Origin: Chromera velia
Lineage: Eukaryota > Sar > Chromeraceae
Length of the DNA: 12,604 nt
Assembly (NCBI GenBank): GCA_018398765.1
Contig: JAHBMJ010003179.1
Span: 1 to 12,604, forward strand
Reading direction: 5' to 3'
The notes beneath the pieces were generated by a model that saw only the letters and a program-made list of their open reading frames with translations, had not been told where the DNA came from and did no database searches. Positions 1 through 9,362 of this stretch are shown here, piece after piece. The position numbers and the translations under genes were made by a program. How positions within the stretch are numbered: the first letter of the stretch is position 1; each line of letters begins with the position of its first letter.

Positions 1-62
1 GTGCGTGTGTGCGTGTGTGTGTGTGTGTGTATGTGTGTATGTGTGTGTGTGTGTGTGTGTGT
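1..62. repeat. (GT)n microsatellite
   Basis: This is an almost pure alternating GT run with a few GC and AT interruptions, and it starts at the window edge, so its true length is unknown. Open frames through it read only Cys-Val repeats and are not genes. Alternating purine-pyrimidine DNA of this kind can adopt Z-form. Confidence 0.97.
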
Positions 63-535
63 CTGTTCTGCGTTCTTCTCGATCTGCTGCTGCTTTTTTC
101 GCTTTAATTTTGATTCTGCTTTACATTCTGTCGACTCCCCTTCCTCTGAGGTTTTCGCTTCCATTCTTGTTTTCTGCTCTTTCTCTTGAGATATATTTTT
201 CGGTACCTGCAGGGAGGAGGCGGCATCGAGCTCAGGTGTAAACGGACGTGCCGGTCGGTGTCTCTGTTCATTCAGCTTTTCTCCGTGTTATTAATAGAGC
301 GACTACTTGCAGACAGTGGATTCATTGCTGCGCACTGGGGAGGACAGCAAGAGAAAGAGGTGGAGAAGACAGATAAGACGGAGATTCGGAAAGGTCGAAA
401 ATCCATTTTCCCTATGGGCGTACAGGCAACCACACAGACAGATAAAAAGGTGGGGAAACGAATGTCAACCCACACTCTCTGTCTGTGCATGCGCTTGCAG
501 GGACTGGGCCCACAAAGAAGAGTTCCACAGAAGCC

Positions 536-1404
536 ATGGTACTAGTCGAGCCGGAAAAGAGACTGCCGGTCCCTACACAGAAATACCTGTACGTCAGTTG
601 AGGACGGCGAATGTTCGTGAATGTGCCATATTCTGAAAACGTTTTGTTTCTTTCTTTTTCAAGTAATGATATGTGGTGGATCGATCAGTGATTTATGGAT
701 TTATCAGAGGACGATGTCGCGCTTCAGTTGATTTTGTCTGCCCTGCCTCTGAGCATCGTCTTCCAACCCCCCCCTCCTTCCTTTTTCCTGCTTTGTGTCT
801 CATTTCATTTTCAAATTTACGGCGCTCCATCTCTCATGAGTGAAAAGTGCAATAAAGATTTTCCTTTACGAGTTGCTCTTTCTAGCTGCCTTCTTCGGTT
901 CCCCCCCTCTCTCTCTCTGCTCGTGTGTGTGGTCTCTACAGGAAGTATGAGCTGCCTGCCTCTGCCTTCTCTTCCGAGGCCGAGGAAGCTCTGTTGGGCA
1001 GATTGGGAGAGCGTTTCGTCTCTCTGTTCTGCTCTCTGCTGGGACTGTCTCTGGGGTTGCTGGTGAGGGAGATCAACGACCTCATCCAGGGGGAGAGGAT
1101 GCGGAGCATTAAGGGACCCACAAAGGGAGAAGTGTCGAAGCACAAGCAAAAGATGGCAAAGGCCACATCAAAGAAAGAGGTGGGAGAGAAGTTGGTGGAT
1201 GGGTCAACTCCGTTTGTTAAGAGAACTCAGCAGTCCCTCCAGGCTCTTTTGTCTTCCGTAAAGGTCTGTGTGAAGCCCAAGCAGAGGCCTGGCATTCTGA
1301 GAGGAGTCGAAATTTATAAAGACATCCACTTACTCATAGAGAAGGCGTTGGCTCTCGATCGGCAGTCATCAGAAGCTTTAGATACTCGCAATCGCACGGT
1401 GTGA
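536..1404 (+). CDS. Two-exon gene, unrecognised 171-aa protein with hydrophobic stretch and basic middle
   Basis: Seen: an ATG at 536 in a good initiation context (GAAGCCATGG) opens 17 codons plus two bases (536-588). A strong donor, GTACGT, follows at 589. The acceptor is a long pyrimidine tract ending in CTACAG at 941. Exon 2 (942-1404) begins with the one base needed to complete a Leu codon, so the phases agree, and it ends at TGA 1402-1404. The model gives 171 residues. Residues 43-59 are hydrophobic (Phe, Leu, Val, Gly), residues 60-100 are rich in Lys and Arg, and the C-terminal part is mixed polar. I recognise no domain. Another acceptor-like CTTGCAG at about 494-500 suggests a possible upstream, perhaps untranslated, exon, so the true start may lie earlier. 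No AATAAA is evident just after the stop. Exon 2 alone is the better-supported part; exon 1 rests on phase agreement, Kozak context and donor quality. Confidence 0.5.
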
Positions 1405-1589
1405 TTCCGTATGAATGTTTGCATATGGGTCTCAAAGACCAGCTCAAGGGGAGGAATGGCCTTTGTGGCCCTTTGATGTCTGTACGTTTATTATGGCATG
1501 GGAGACAGTCACTTAGATATTCAAAATTTCAAACGTCTGACACTTTCTTTCACTCCCCGTTAAAAAAACGATAACAAAGATGAAATACT
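1405..1589. other. 3' flank of the + strand gene, no gene seen
   Basis: This stretch becomes AT-rich towards its end. I see no open frame, RNA gene or canonical AATAAA on the + strand. It presumably holds the 3' untranslated region of the preceding gene. Confidence 0.5.
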
Positions 1590-1615
<26 letters not shown>

Positions 1616-1620
<5 letters not shown>

Positions 1621-1634
1621 TAAATTTAATGATT
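1616..1634. repeat. 19-bp direct repeat, left copy
   Basis: The sequence CACATTAAATTTAATGATT occurs here and again at 7629-7647, directly outside the right LTR. The left copy lies 50 bp before the left target-site duplication, so the whole 19-mer is not the target duplication itself. It implies that the empty site already held this motif twice, 50 bp apart. Confidence 0.9.
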
Positions 1635-1665
1635 ATATATATATATGTATATATACATACACACA

Positions 1666-1670
1666 CACAT
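1666..1670. repeat. Target-site duplication, left copy (CACAT)
   Basis: CACAT directly abuts the outer edge of the left LTR, and an identical CACAT (7629-7633) abuts the right LTR. Five base pairs is the usual duplication length for Ty3/Gypsy integrases, and the exact match supports a single intact integration event. Confidence 0.88.
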
Positions 1671-2020
1671 CATAAGGAGGTAACTCCTCTTCTTCTAAGT
1701 GAGCGCACTTAGTTCAGTTAGATCTCTACTACGGAAAGTCTGACAGTTCAACGTTCACTTCCAAACTGCTTCTAGAAGCTTTGCAAGTAAGTGTTGTTTA
1801 CTCAATCCAGGCCATATGCAGCTAATTGAATTAATTCTATTTTATTTCAAGTTCTATTTTATTTATTTCTCTTCTAATATAGACTGGCATGGCGGCGCCT
1901 CCATGAGCCTGCGTATGTGTGTTGGTCTCTGAGCTGCGGGCGTCCCGTGCGGCGGCGGTGCGCATTAGTTCGGCTCACCCCGGGATTGGCCGGTCCTGTG
2001 GCTTGCCTCACTATGTTACG
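1671..2020 (-). repeat. Left LTR (3' LTR of the element), 350 bp
   Basis: It aligns end to end with 7285-7628. It carries a 6-bp insertion (CAAGTT) relative to the other copy, and its outer end reads CATAA instead of CGTAA. The terminal inverted repeat is CGTAA/TTACG rather than the common TG/CA. Two short palindromes lie near the outer edge: AGGAGGTAACTCCT and AAGTGAGCGCACTT. An AT-rich block with AATAAA on the - strand sits mid-LTR, next to a GC-rich, CpG-dense block that in element orientation belongs to U3. Confidence 0.96.
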
Positions 2021-2034
2021 TGCCCCTCCCCTTT
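2021..2034 (-). promoter_or_regulatory. Polypurine tract, plus-strand DNA primer site
   Basis: Read on the - strand this is AAAGGGGAGGGGCA, directly upstream of the 3' LTR. A purine-rich tract at this place resists RNase H and primes second-strand DNA synthesis in LTR retroelements. Position and composition both fit. Confidence 0.85.
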
Positions 2035-2132
2035 GGAGCGTGTGTGACGGTGTGTCCCATGCGCTCTGTCCTTCTTTTCGGCTTTTCTGCGGTTAACTGC
2101 CAACCAAAATTGACCGTACAATTCCTGTCTAT

Positions 2133-2300
2133 TTACTTTGATCGTCGCTTGAATTCTTCAATTTTCTCTTTTGCATTTCGGAGGTGGGAAGCTGGCTCCC
2201 ACGACGCTTCACTCTCAGGGAACCCCACCCATTGTACATGGTATTGGGTTCCTCTGCCTCTTTCCCGAATACCGAGGACCTTTTCAACTTCATACTCTTT
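2133..2300 (-). other. Chromodomain at the pol C-terminus
   Basis: The segment starting EYEVEKVL, then YHVQWVGF and SWEP, matches the chromodomain fold found in HP1 and in chromovirus integrases. The three aromatic-cage positions are Tyr (EYEVEK), Trp (QWVGF) and Phe (QWVGF); in HP1 these residues bind methylated histone H3 Lys9. In chromoviruses this domain directs integration to heterochromatin. The domain itself has no stop codon and ends in a basic tail before TAA. The nearest upstream nonsense codon is at 2523-2525. Confidence 0.93.
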
Positions 2301-2450
2301 GTCAGCCCAGGAGGGCAATCGGACGGCCGGACGGCCCCGTCTTTTGTGGCAGTACAGCTTGCACAGCAACGTGTGTACATAGGAGTCTTTGTGGCTTCCC
2401 GCTGGCAGGGCGACTTCGAAATTTTCTTGGGACTGATCGAACTGGATCAC

Positions 2451-3764
<1,314 letters not shown>

Positions 3765-3849
3765 GTGACTGACCGTCGGCAGGGTTGGTTGCCTCACCTT
3801 GACAGATGGCAAAGGAGCAGAAGGGGAGGACTGCCAGTGGACCAAAGGG

Positions 3850-4463
3850 GGCGGATTGCGGGAAAGTAGGTCGGCAACGATGTTCGCCCTCCCCGGAATA
3901 TATTTGATCGGAACCGCTACTTCCTCCAGAAACTTAATCCACCGTCTCACACGCAGACTGCAGTGCTCAAACGACTTCCCCAAGTTCTCCAAACTCTTAT
4001 GGTCTGTCCAAAACTCCGACCCAGGCGTCAGGAAATGACGCCAAACCTTCACAAAATGGACAATCGCCAATAGCTCCAACTCCCTCACTGGGTAGCGTAC
4101 CTTGGTGGAGGTCAGGCAGCGGGAGCCAAAAGCAAGCGGACGGTACGCCCCTGTCTTCTGACAGCGCTGAATGGCAACTGTCCCGATGGCTTGATGCGAC
4201 TGTGAGGCGTCGTGTGCAATGTAGACAGGCTGACTGGGGTCAGGCAGTGCAAGGGTGGCAAGCTTAAGGACAGCTTTCTTTAGAGCAACGAATGCCCGAT
4301 CGTGCACAGGCTTCCACACAAAGGGGACTGAGGTATACAGAAGAGAGAGAAGGGGAGAAGCAACCTGGCTATACCCCCTAACAAACTTCCGAAACCAATT
4401 CCCCAACCCCAAAAACTGACGCAGTGAAGTGCGGTCGGTCGGCTTGGGGAAGTCCTGGAGTCC
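3850..4463 (-). other. RT connection and RNase H region of pol
   Basis: It opens with the conserved [11 protein letters not shown] segment that follows RT in Ty3/Gypsy elements. The RNase H acids are all present: Asp in AHDAS (4209-4211), Glu in ELELLA (4074-4076), Asp in WTDHKSL (4002-4004) and Asp in VADLLSR (3870-3872). This enzyme removes the RNA strand during reverse transcription. There is no internal stop; the frame stays open down to TGA 3762. This is the longest intact stretch of pol, which argues against indel-driven decay. Confidence 0.94.
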
Positions 4464-5160
4464 CTACACCTTCTCAGGCGCAGGCCTGAATCCACCCTCA
4501 CTGATGACCAGCCCCAGGAACTTGGCTTTGGTCCAGAACCAATCACACTTCAACAGTTTGACATAGAGAGACTCGTCGGCGAAAAGCTGGAAGACGGCCT
4601 CCATGTCTTTCTCGTGTTCTTCAGGAGTGCGGCTGAAAATCAAGAGATCATCAATAAAAACAATTACACACCTGTTTAATAAAAGGCGCAATGTCTTATT
4701 GATCATACGCATGCTGATACCAGGCGCATTGCAATAGCCAAACGGCATGACCAGCCACTCAAACGTGCCGTACCTTGTTATGAAAGCAGTCTTCTCCTCG
4801 TTGCCCTCGGCCACCCGGATCTGATGGAAGTACTGTCTCAAGTCGAGAGATGAGAAGTACTTGGCCCCATGTAGGTGGAAAATCAAGTCATCCAGATCCG
4901 GCAGGGGATATCTGTCCCTCACACAGATCTTGTTCAGCTACATGTAATCAATACACATACGCTGAGTGCCATCAGCCTTCATGATAAAAAGGGCAGGGGC
5001 AGCAAACGGGGAGTTGGAAGGGCAGATCTGACCCTTGGCCAAGTACGACTCCAACTGTTTTTGAAGCTCATCGAGCTACCCGTAGGTGAGCCTATACGGA
5101 GCTCGAGCAGGGGGGCGGTGACCTGACTCGAGTTTAATGTGACACTCAACTTCCCTCTTG
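4464..5160 (-). other. Reverse transcriptase region of pol
   Basis: Visible motifs are the LDLRQYFHQI block, TRYGTFEW, MPFGYCNAP and the catalytic FIDDLLIF box, whose two Asp codons are at 4647-4652. The usual Tyr or Phe before x-D-D is Phe here. Nonsense codons are TAG 5076 (in the RLT-LDEL helix), TAG 4938 (between DYM and LNK, where many relatives have Gln as in DYRQLN) and TAG 4464 (after APEKV). MPFGYCNAP and the following ISMRM depart from the usual MPFGLxNAPxxFQ pattern, perhaps through decay. Confidence 0.95.
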
Positions 5161-5539
5161 GGCGGGAGGGCGGGAATCTCATTCAGGAAGATGCTGAAAT
5201 GCTTCTCCAGAACCTTTCTCATCCCCGGCCTCATTCCTTCCTCCTATACCTCCCTGCAGAAATCTGTGTAATCATCCGAATTGACCGGGTGATCGGGCGG
5301 GAAAGACGAGAGAGGCGGGGGCCTCTGTGTCTTAGCTCCTTGGATTCGGTTGATCTTCAGGGGGGAGAAAACGGAGGAAAGAGGTCGGACCTCAAGACGG
5401 TAGCACCAGAAGGTAGTAGATTCCTTCTTGGAAAGCCTACGGATCTCTCTGTGGGTCAGGGGCTCAGGCTCGGCCCCCAAAATATGGTAGACTTCCGAGT
5501 CATACAGTGTGAACTGCGACCCGGAGGGAGAACGATCTG

Positions 5540-5888
5540 CAGCGATGAAGAGAGACTTCGCTTCGAAATTGGGAAGGGGTTTGAAGGTCTCACAGAAGAA
5601 CATCCCCAGGACCACATCATAATCTTTGTCCAGATCGAGTACAGTCATGGTTAGGGGGGCTGCGAAGTCCTGAATTCTCAGATCGATATCAAGCGCCTCC
5701 CATTGGACAGTAGTCGAGAGAGCCTGCGCACCATCGACACGGATACCCCCTTTGCACGTGGAGGGCTCCAAAGCGGACAAACGGAACTCCCCAGTCTCAA
5801 CGACTCTCTTGTTTACATAAATGGAGTCCGCCTCTGGATCCCAAAGGGCACGGATCGGGATAATAAGTGATGCCATTCGCTGTGCCAT
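5540..5888 (-). other. Retropepsin-like aspartic protease region of pol, altered active site
   Basis: The pattern ALWDPEADS (codons around 5832-5846) followed by DYDVVLGM (near 5600-5620) matches a Ty3/Gypsy protease, in which D-[ST]-G-A is the catalytic motif and YDVILGMD is the later conserved strand. Here the catalytic Asp is kept, but the next two residues are Pro and Glu. A Gly-to-Glu change is one G-to-A transition. The protease would be expected to be inactive, although DPG-type variants may exist in relatives. Confidence 0.85.
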
Positions 5889-7167
5889 GGAAGGTGATCA
5901 ATTTCCCCCTCCTGCCTGTCCTGCCCCCGGTCGTAGAGTACATCCCTCTCGGGGGTGCATTCTGCTGCTGGCGCTGTGACCACTGAGGAGGGTTCTCCTG
6001 GAACTGCGGTGATGGGTACAGTCCAGGGGGCGCCAGGGGGAGGCGTAAGCCCCTGCGGGATGACTAGATTCCCCCACTGCCCCTGCACTGAACCGCTGTA
6101 GTGCTGCTGCACCCCACTCTGTAGGTTGTGCATGCGTCCTTGACCTCCGTAGAAATTTTTCTGACCCCCGTGACCCCTAGGACCCTGTTGTTGCTGTTAC
6201 TGCTTGCGGTTCCTGCACTGGCGTGCAGAGTGTCCCACCGCGTGACAATTGAAGCACCTATTCTCATGAATGTGCCTCTTGATCTCATTTTGGGAAAGGG
6301 AATAAATTTGGGAGATTCGGTTGAGATCCATCGGGACGGGCCCATCGTTCGATAATATAATCATTGGGACTGAGGTTGCAAAGGCGGGTGCGAATCACTA
6401 CGCCCGTCTCTGCCCTGGCTCCCGTAGTCTTTCTTTCTCTCCCCACTCAACAGCTGCTCGGCCTCCTCTGCATCCTTCATCGCAGTATCAAGACTGTCAG
6501 GCTTCCTTCTCCTCACTTCCTTCCTCACCTCATCCGGAAGGCCCCGAATGTAGTCGTACATCAAATCGATCTCACTCACATCAACGATTCCTTCTGCAAT
6601 ATCGTTGAATCGGACAGAGTACTTGTGAACCCCCTCATTGCCTTGACAACGGATGTTCCGGACTTCCCCTCTCAAGTCTGTCTGTTTGTTAGGATCAGGA
6701 AAACGCTCGGACAGACTGGTGAAGAGATCTTCTACGTTGACAAAAGGAGAGGCGGACCTCTGTGTCTTGTTATACCATTGCTTGAGGAATCGGGAGAAGT
6801 ATTGATGCACAGACCCCAACTGCTTTAACACCTGAATATCTGAGAGCTGTATGTATTCCCTCATATCCGCAACCCAACCTTCGAGCAACTTCCGGTCCCC
6901 ATGAAACACTGGTAGCTCTTTCGCCTTGAAGTTTGACCGCTGGGGAGGCGGAGAAGTTCGCCGTTGATTCATCCGCTGCTGCTGCTGCTGTTCTGGTGTC
7001 TGCTGCTGCTATTCATGGATTGGGCCCCCGTCGGTGGCTGCTTATTGCTGCTGTGCTCCCAGAGCGTCCATCTGTTGTTGCTGAAGTTGTTGCGTCTGCT
7101 GTACCTGGATCATCTGTTGCTACATGAATTGCTGCCCCTCCAGCAATTGCTGTAGAACCTGCTCCAT
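5813..7167 (-). pseudogene. gag: gag of the chromovirus (capsid plus CCHC nucleocapsid), broken
   Basis: The likely start is the ATG at 7165-7167, about 100 bases after the primer-binding site. A Gln-rich N-terminal stretch is interrupted by TAG 7120, TAA 7042 and TAG 7009. An open segment follows from Met 6972 to TGA 6361 with a typical retrotransposon capsid pattern (for example WVADMREYI, LFTSLSERF, YSVRFNDIAEGI, DYIRGLP). The next part lies in another frame, shifted by -1: a PVPMDL motif and then a CX2CX4HX4C zinc knuckle (6215-6256), after which TAA 6197 again stands inside a Gln run. This frame ends at a TAA at 5813. Gag forms the particle and the knuckle binds the RNA. The -1 change between 6361 and about 6396 has no canonical slippery heptamer and is most likely an indel. 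Confidence 0.92.
6215..6256 (-). other. CCHC zinc knuckle of Gag nucleocapsid
   Basis: The residues CFNCHAVGHSARQC fit CX2CX4HX4C exactly, the standard nucleocapsid knuckle of LTR retroelements. All four ligands are intact. Confidence 0.95.
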
Positions 7168-7268
7168 CAAGAGAGAGTCTTGGGAGAAGAAAAGAATTTA
7201 CTTGCCAAGAAAGAAGATGACTGTTACAGTATTGGACTGAGCAACAAAGGCCCTGGCGAGATCAAGCA

Positions 7269-7284
7269 GGCTCTGTTGCTACCA
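7269..7284 (-). promoter_or_regulatory. Primer-binding site (PBS)
   Basis: On the - strand TGGTAGCAACAGAGCC begins directly after the 5' LTR with no spacer. The TGG start pairs with the CCA end of a tRNA, and TGGTAGCA followed by AGAG resembles the complement of an initiator-Met tRNA 3' end with two extra bases (AC). The exact priming tRNA cannot be named without the host tRNA set. Confidence 0.82.
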
Positions 7285-7628
7285 CGTAAGGAGGTAACTC
7301 CTCTTCTCCTAAGTGAGTGCACTTAGTTCAGTTAGATCTCTACTACGGAAAGTCTGTCAGTTCAAGGTTCACTTCCAAACTGCTTCTAAAAGCTTTGCAA
7401 GCAAGTGTTGTTTACTTAATCCAGGCTATACGCAGCTAATTCAATTAATTCCATTTTATTTCTATTTTATTTATTTCTCTTCTAATACAGACTGGCATGG
7501 CGCCGCCTCCATGAGCCTGCGTGCGTGTGTTAGTCTCTGAGCTGCGGGCGTCCCGTGCGGCGGCGGTGCGCGTTAATTCGGCTCACTCCAGGATTGGCCA
7601 GTCCCGTGGCTCGCCTCACTATGTTACG
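7285..7628 (-). repeat. Right LTR (5' LTR of the element), 344 bp
   Basis: It is homologous along its whole length to 1671-2020. In element orientation it starts CGTAAC, contains a CpG-rich block, then an AT-rich block with TATA-like and AATAAA sequences (7455-7475), and ends CTTACG against the PBS. The LTR should hold the promoter and polyadenylation signal. The terminal inverted repeat CGTAA/TTACG is perfect in this copy. Confidence 0.96.
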
Positions 7629-7647
7629 CACATTAAATTTAATGATT
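7629..7647. repeat. Target-site duplication and 19-bp direct repeat, right copy
   Basis: CACAT (7629-7633) is the right target-site duplication. It is also the first five bases of the 19-mer shared with 1616-1634. The core TTAAATTTAA is a perfect palindrome. Confidence 0.88.
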
Positions 7648-7706
7648 AAAAGAAAAGCTAGAATAGTAAAAACATGTATGTTAGTTCAGTTTATAGCCCC
7701 GGCGAT

Positions 7707-7753
7707 GATGGTCCCGATCTGCAGTTGACTCAATTACTAAGAGTCCGACCATC
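7707..7753. other. Two-part hairpin with TGACTCA / TGAGTCA pair
   Basis: GATGGTC (7707-7713) pairs with GACCATC (7747-7753), and inside it GACTC (7727-7731) pairs with GAGTC (7741-7745) around a 9-base loop. TGACTCA (7726-7732) and its reverse complement TGAGTCA (7754-7760), bZIP-type sites, overlap or adjoin the stems. The function is unknown, and it may be chance. Confidence 0.4.
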
Positions 7754-7892
7754 TGAGTCATGCAATTCAATAAACTTCTAGATAGACTTAATATTGTTTA
7801 TATTTCAAAGTTGGGGTAGCAATTAAAAGAAATCCTCAAAACTTTTTTTGAAATACGTTTTTTACTTAGGCTTTCAAAGTTGTGTGACTTGT

Positions 7893-7949
7893 GTCAAAGT
7901 TATAGTCAAACATAGTCAAACACTAAGTCAAACACTAGCTAGGTCAAAC
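7893..7949. repeat. Cluster of GTCAAAC short repeats
   Basis: GTCAAAG or GTCAAAC occurs at 7893, 7905, 7915, 7927 and 7943, with spacings of 12, 10, 12 and 16 bases. It looks like a degenerate short tandem repeat. The complement contains TTTGAC. Confidence 0.6.
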
Positions 7950-8380
7950 AATTGTACTTTGGATCTTATAAATAAATGCATAAGAGCTGTTCCACAGATT
8001 TCCACAGTTTCAGTGCGTGTACCTAGGCGTCTACTATACTACTAGTCAGTGTACAACTTGAACTATTAATTGTTTTTATATTATTAAATTTTATTGAGTG
8101 ATAGTTTATCAAGTTTATATTCTTTTTCTATGTTCATGTATGCGATAAGCCAGGCAAAAAGTTTTAATCTGACCTCGCGCTATTATTAAAGTTTCAATAG
8201 CTGACGTACGTCAAAGATATAAATAAAAAGGCTAATAATAAGTTCAATGTTTTGAATAACATGTTTACTGGAAAATTTAGTAACATCTGGACTATTACTT
8301 AACTACATGGTATATGAAGGTGAGTAAGCTGTTCTGGAGAGAATCAAATCCACTCTGGAGTCCATTATGAAGACAGGTTG

Positions 8381-9069
8381 GTATGTTTTTGTGTCCGCAT
8401 CTAGGTCCGCATGCATGCGGGGGTCGAAAAAGAAGGACTGCAATCTACTTGCGAGGTGGAAAGACCACGAATGTTGCACCCGTCCAAACAGACTGCAGAT
8501 CTGCCCTTCTCAGTCGAACAACCAGATTGCACACGAACGAATGTAGAGAGTCCCACCCCTTGTCCCCTCCCTTGCAACCGCCGTCTCTGTTCGATCCACT
8601 CCTCATTTCAATCCCTCCCCTCCATCCCTCCTACATCAGCAGGAACAGGACAAGGTGAAGCCACGCTCTACACAGTGACTTCAGCTGCCGGGCAGACAGG
8701 GAGGGCGTCCCGATCGACCCAGAAGGCAGCTAGGAAGGAGGACCTTCATCTTCTTTCTGCATGATTGAGTTTGTTTTTCCTTCCGCAACCCTCCGAAGCC
8801 CTTTCTCCATCCACCGAGAGAGAAGCCAGTTCGTCTGTTTCACCCACCAGAGAAAGGGAGAGAGGGACCTACGTCCAGTCTTCCGTCTGCAGGTGGACAA
8901 AGAGAGAGGGAGGAGGAAGAGAACGAAGAAGGATTCTGTTGAACATCGAGGTTTGAAATACAACGCACGCACATGACCGTCTACATGTTCATCGAGGCGA
9001 GGATATGCGTGAATGTGCGTGCGTGCACACACAGATATACATGGAAGTGTATGTGTTTGAGCTGTGAGG
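8381..9069. other. Stretch with no supported gene
   Basis: Several open frames overlap here on both strands (for example 8411-8764 on +), but none shows family motifs, consistent codon use or matching splice phases. Base composition returns to about half GC after the AT-rich spacer. Exons of an unseen gene cannot be excluded. Confidence 0.4.
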
Positions 9070-9130
9070 AAGAGAGAGAGAGCGCGCACGCGAGCAAGAG
9101 AGAGAGAGCGCGCACGCGAGCAAGAGAGAC
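9070..9130. repeat. 26-bp tandem repeat, about 2.2 copies
   Basis: A unit made of an AG run followed by GCGCGCACGCGAGCA repeats with a 26-base period; the GCGCGCA cores start at 9082 and 9108. The two copies are identical, so the duplication is recent or homogenised. Confidence 0.88.
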
Positions 9131-9329
9131 AGACAGAGCAAAAACATACTGATAGAAAGAAGAAAAGAAACAGGCAGAAAGACACTCGGACCATATGACT
9201 TGTTATCTTTTCCTTTCAAAGACAAACAGACAGACAATGTCGTGCTCCCTTTCTTTTGTGACATGCCTCTTGTCTGTCTTTGTTTCGTCTCTCCTGTGCT
9301 TCGTCCTTCTCTCCTGAATCCCTGGCACC

Positions 9330-9362
9330 CTTTCTTTCTTTCTTTCTTTCTTTCTTTTTTTC
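9330..9362. repeat. (CTTT)n microsatellite
   Basis: About eight CTTT units end in a T run, within a longer pyrimidine-rich stretch. Confidence 0.93.

Larger units (their letters stand above)
1590..1670. repeat. (AT)n / (GT)n / (AC)n compound microsatellite with retrotransposon target site
   Basis: A pure AT run (1590-1614) is followed by a unique 19-mer (1616-1634), a second AT run with GT interruptions, and an AC run ending at the retrotransposon border. The last five bases, CACAT (1666-1670), are the left copy of the target-site duplication. Confidence 0.9.
7648..8380. other. AT-rich spacer, no gene seen
   Basis: This stretch is clearly richer in A and T than the DNA on either side and has no convincing open frame. 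It holds a hairpin (7707-7753), a cluster of GTCAAA-type repeats (7893-7949) and a perfect splice-donor-like AAG|GTGAGTAAG near 8320. It probably continues the AT-rich spacer seen at 1500-1670, into which the retrotransposon inserted. It could also be a decayed older element, but I recognise no motif. Confidence 0.6.

Noticed and set aside
5813-5900. Programmed -1 frameshift between nucleocapsid and protease
   Set aside because: I looked for an X XXY YYZ heptamer in the correct register within the overlap and found none; the site remains open but unsupported.
8307-8325. Mini-exon with ATG followed by a perfect donor (AAG|GTGAGTAAG)
   Set aside because: A single donor match without a phase-compatible downstream exon is not enough in an AT-rich spacer.
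8411-8764. 117-codon plus-strand open frame
   Set aside because: A second open frame overlaps it (8383-8658), no motif or signal peptide is seen, and no splice-phase partner was found.
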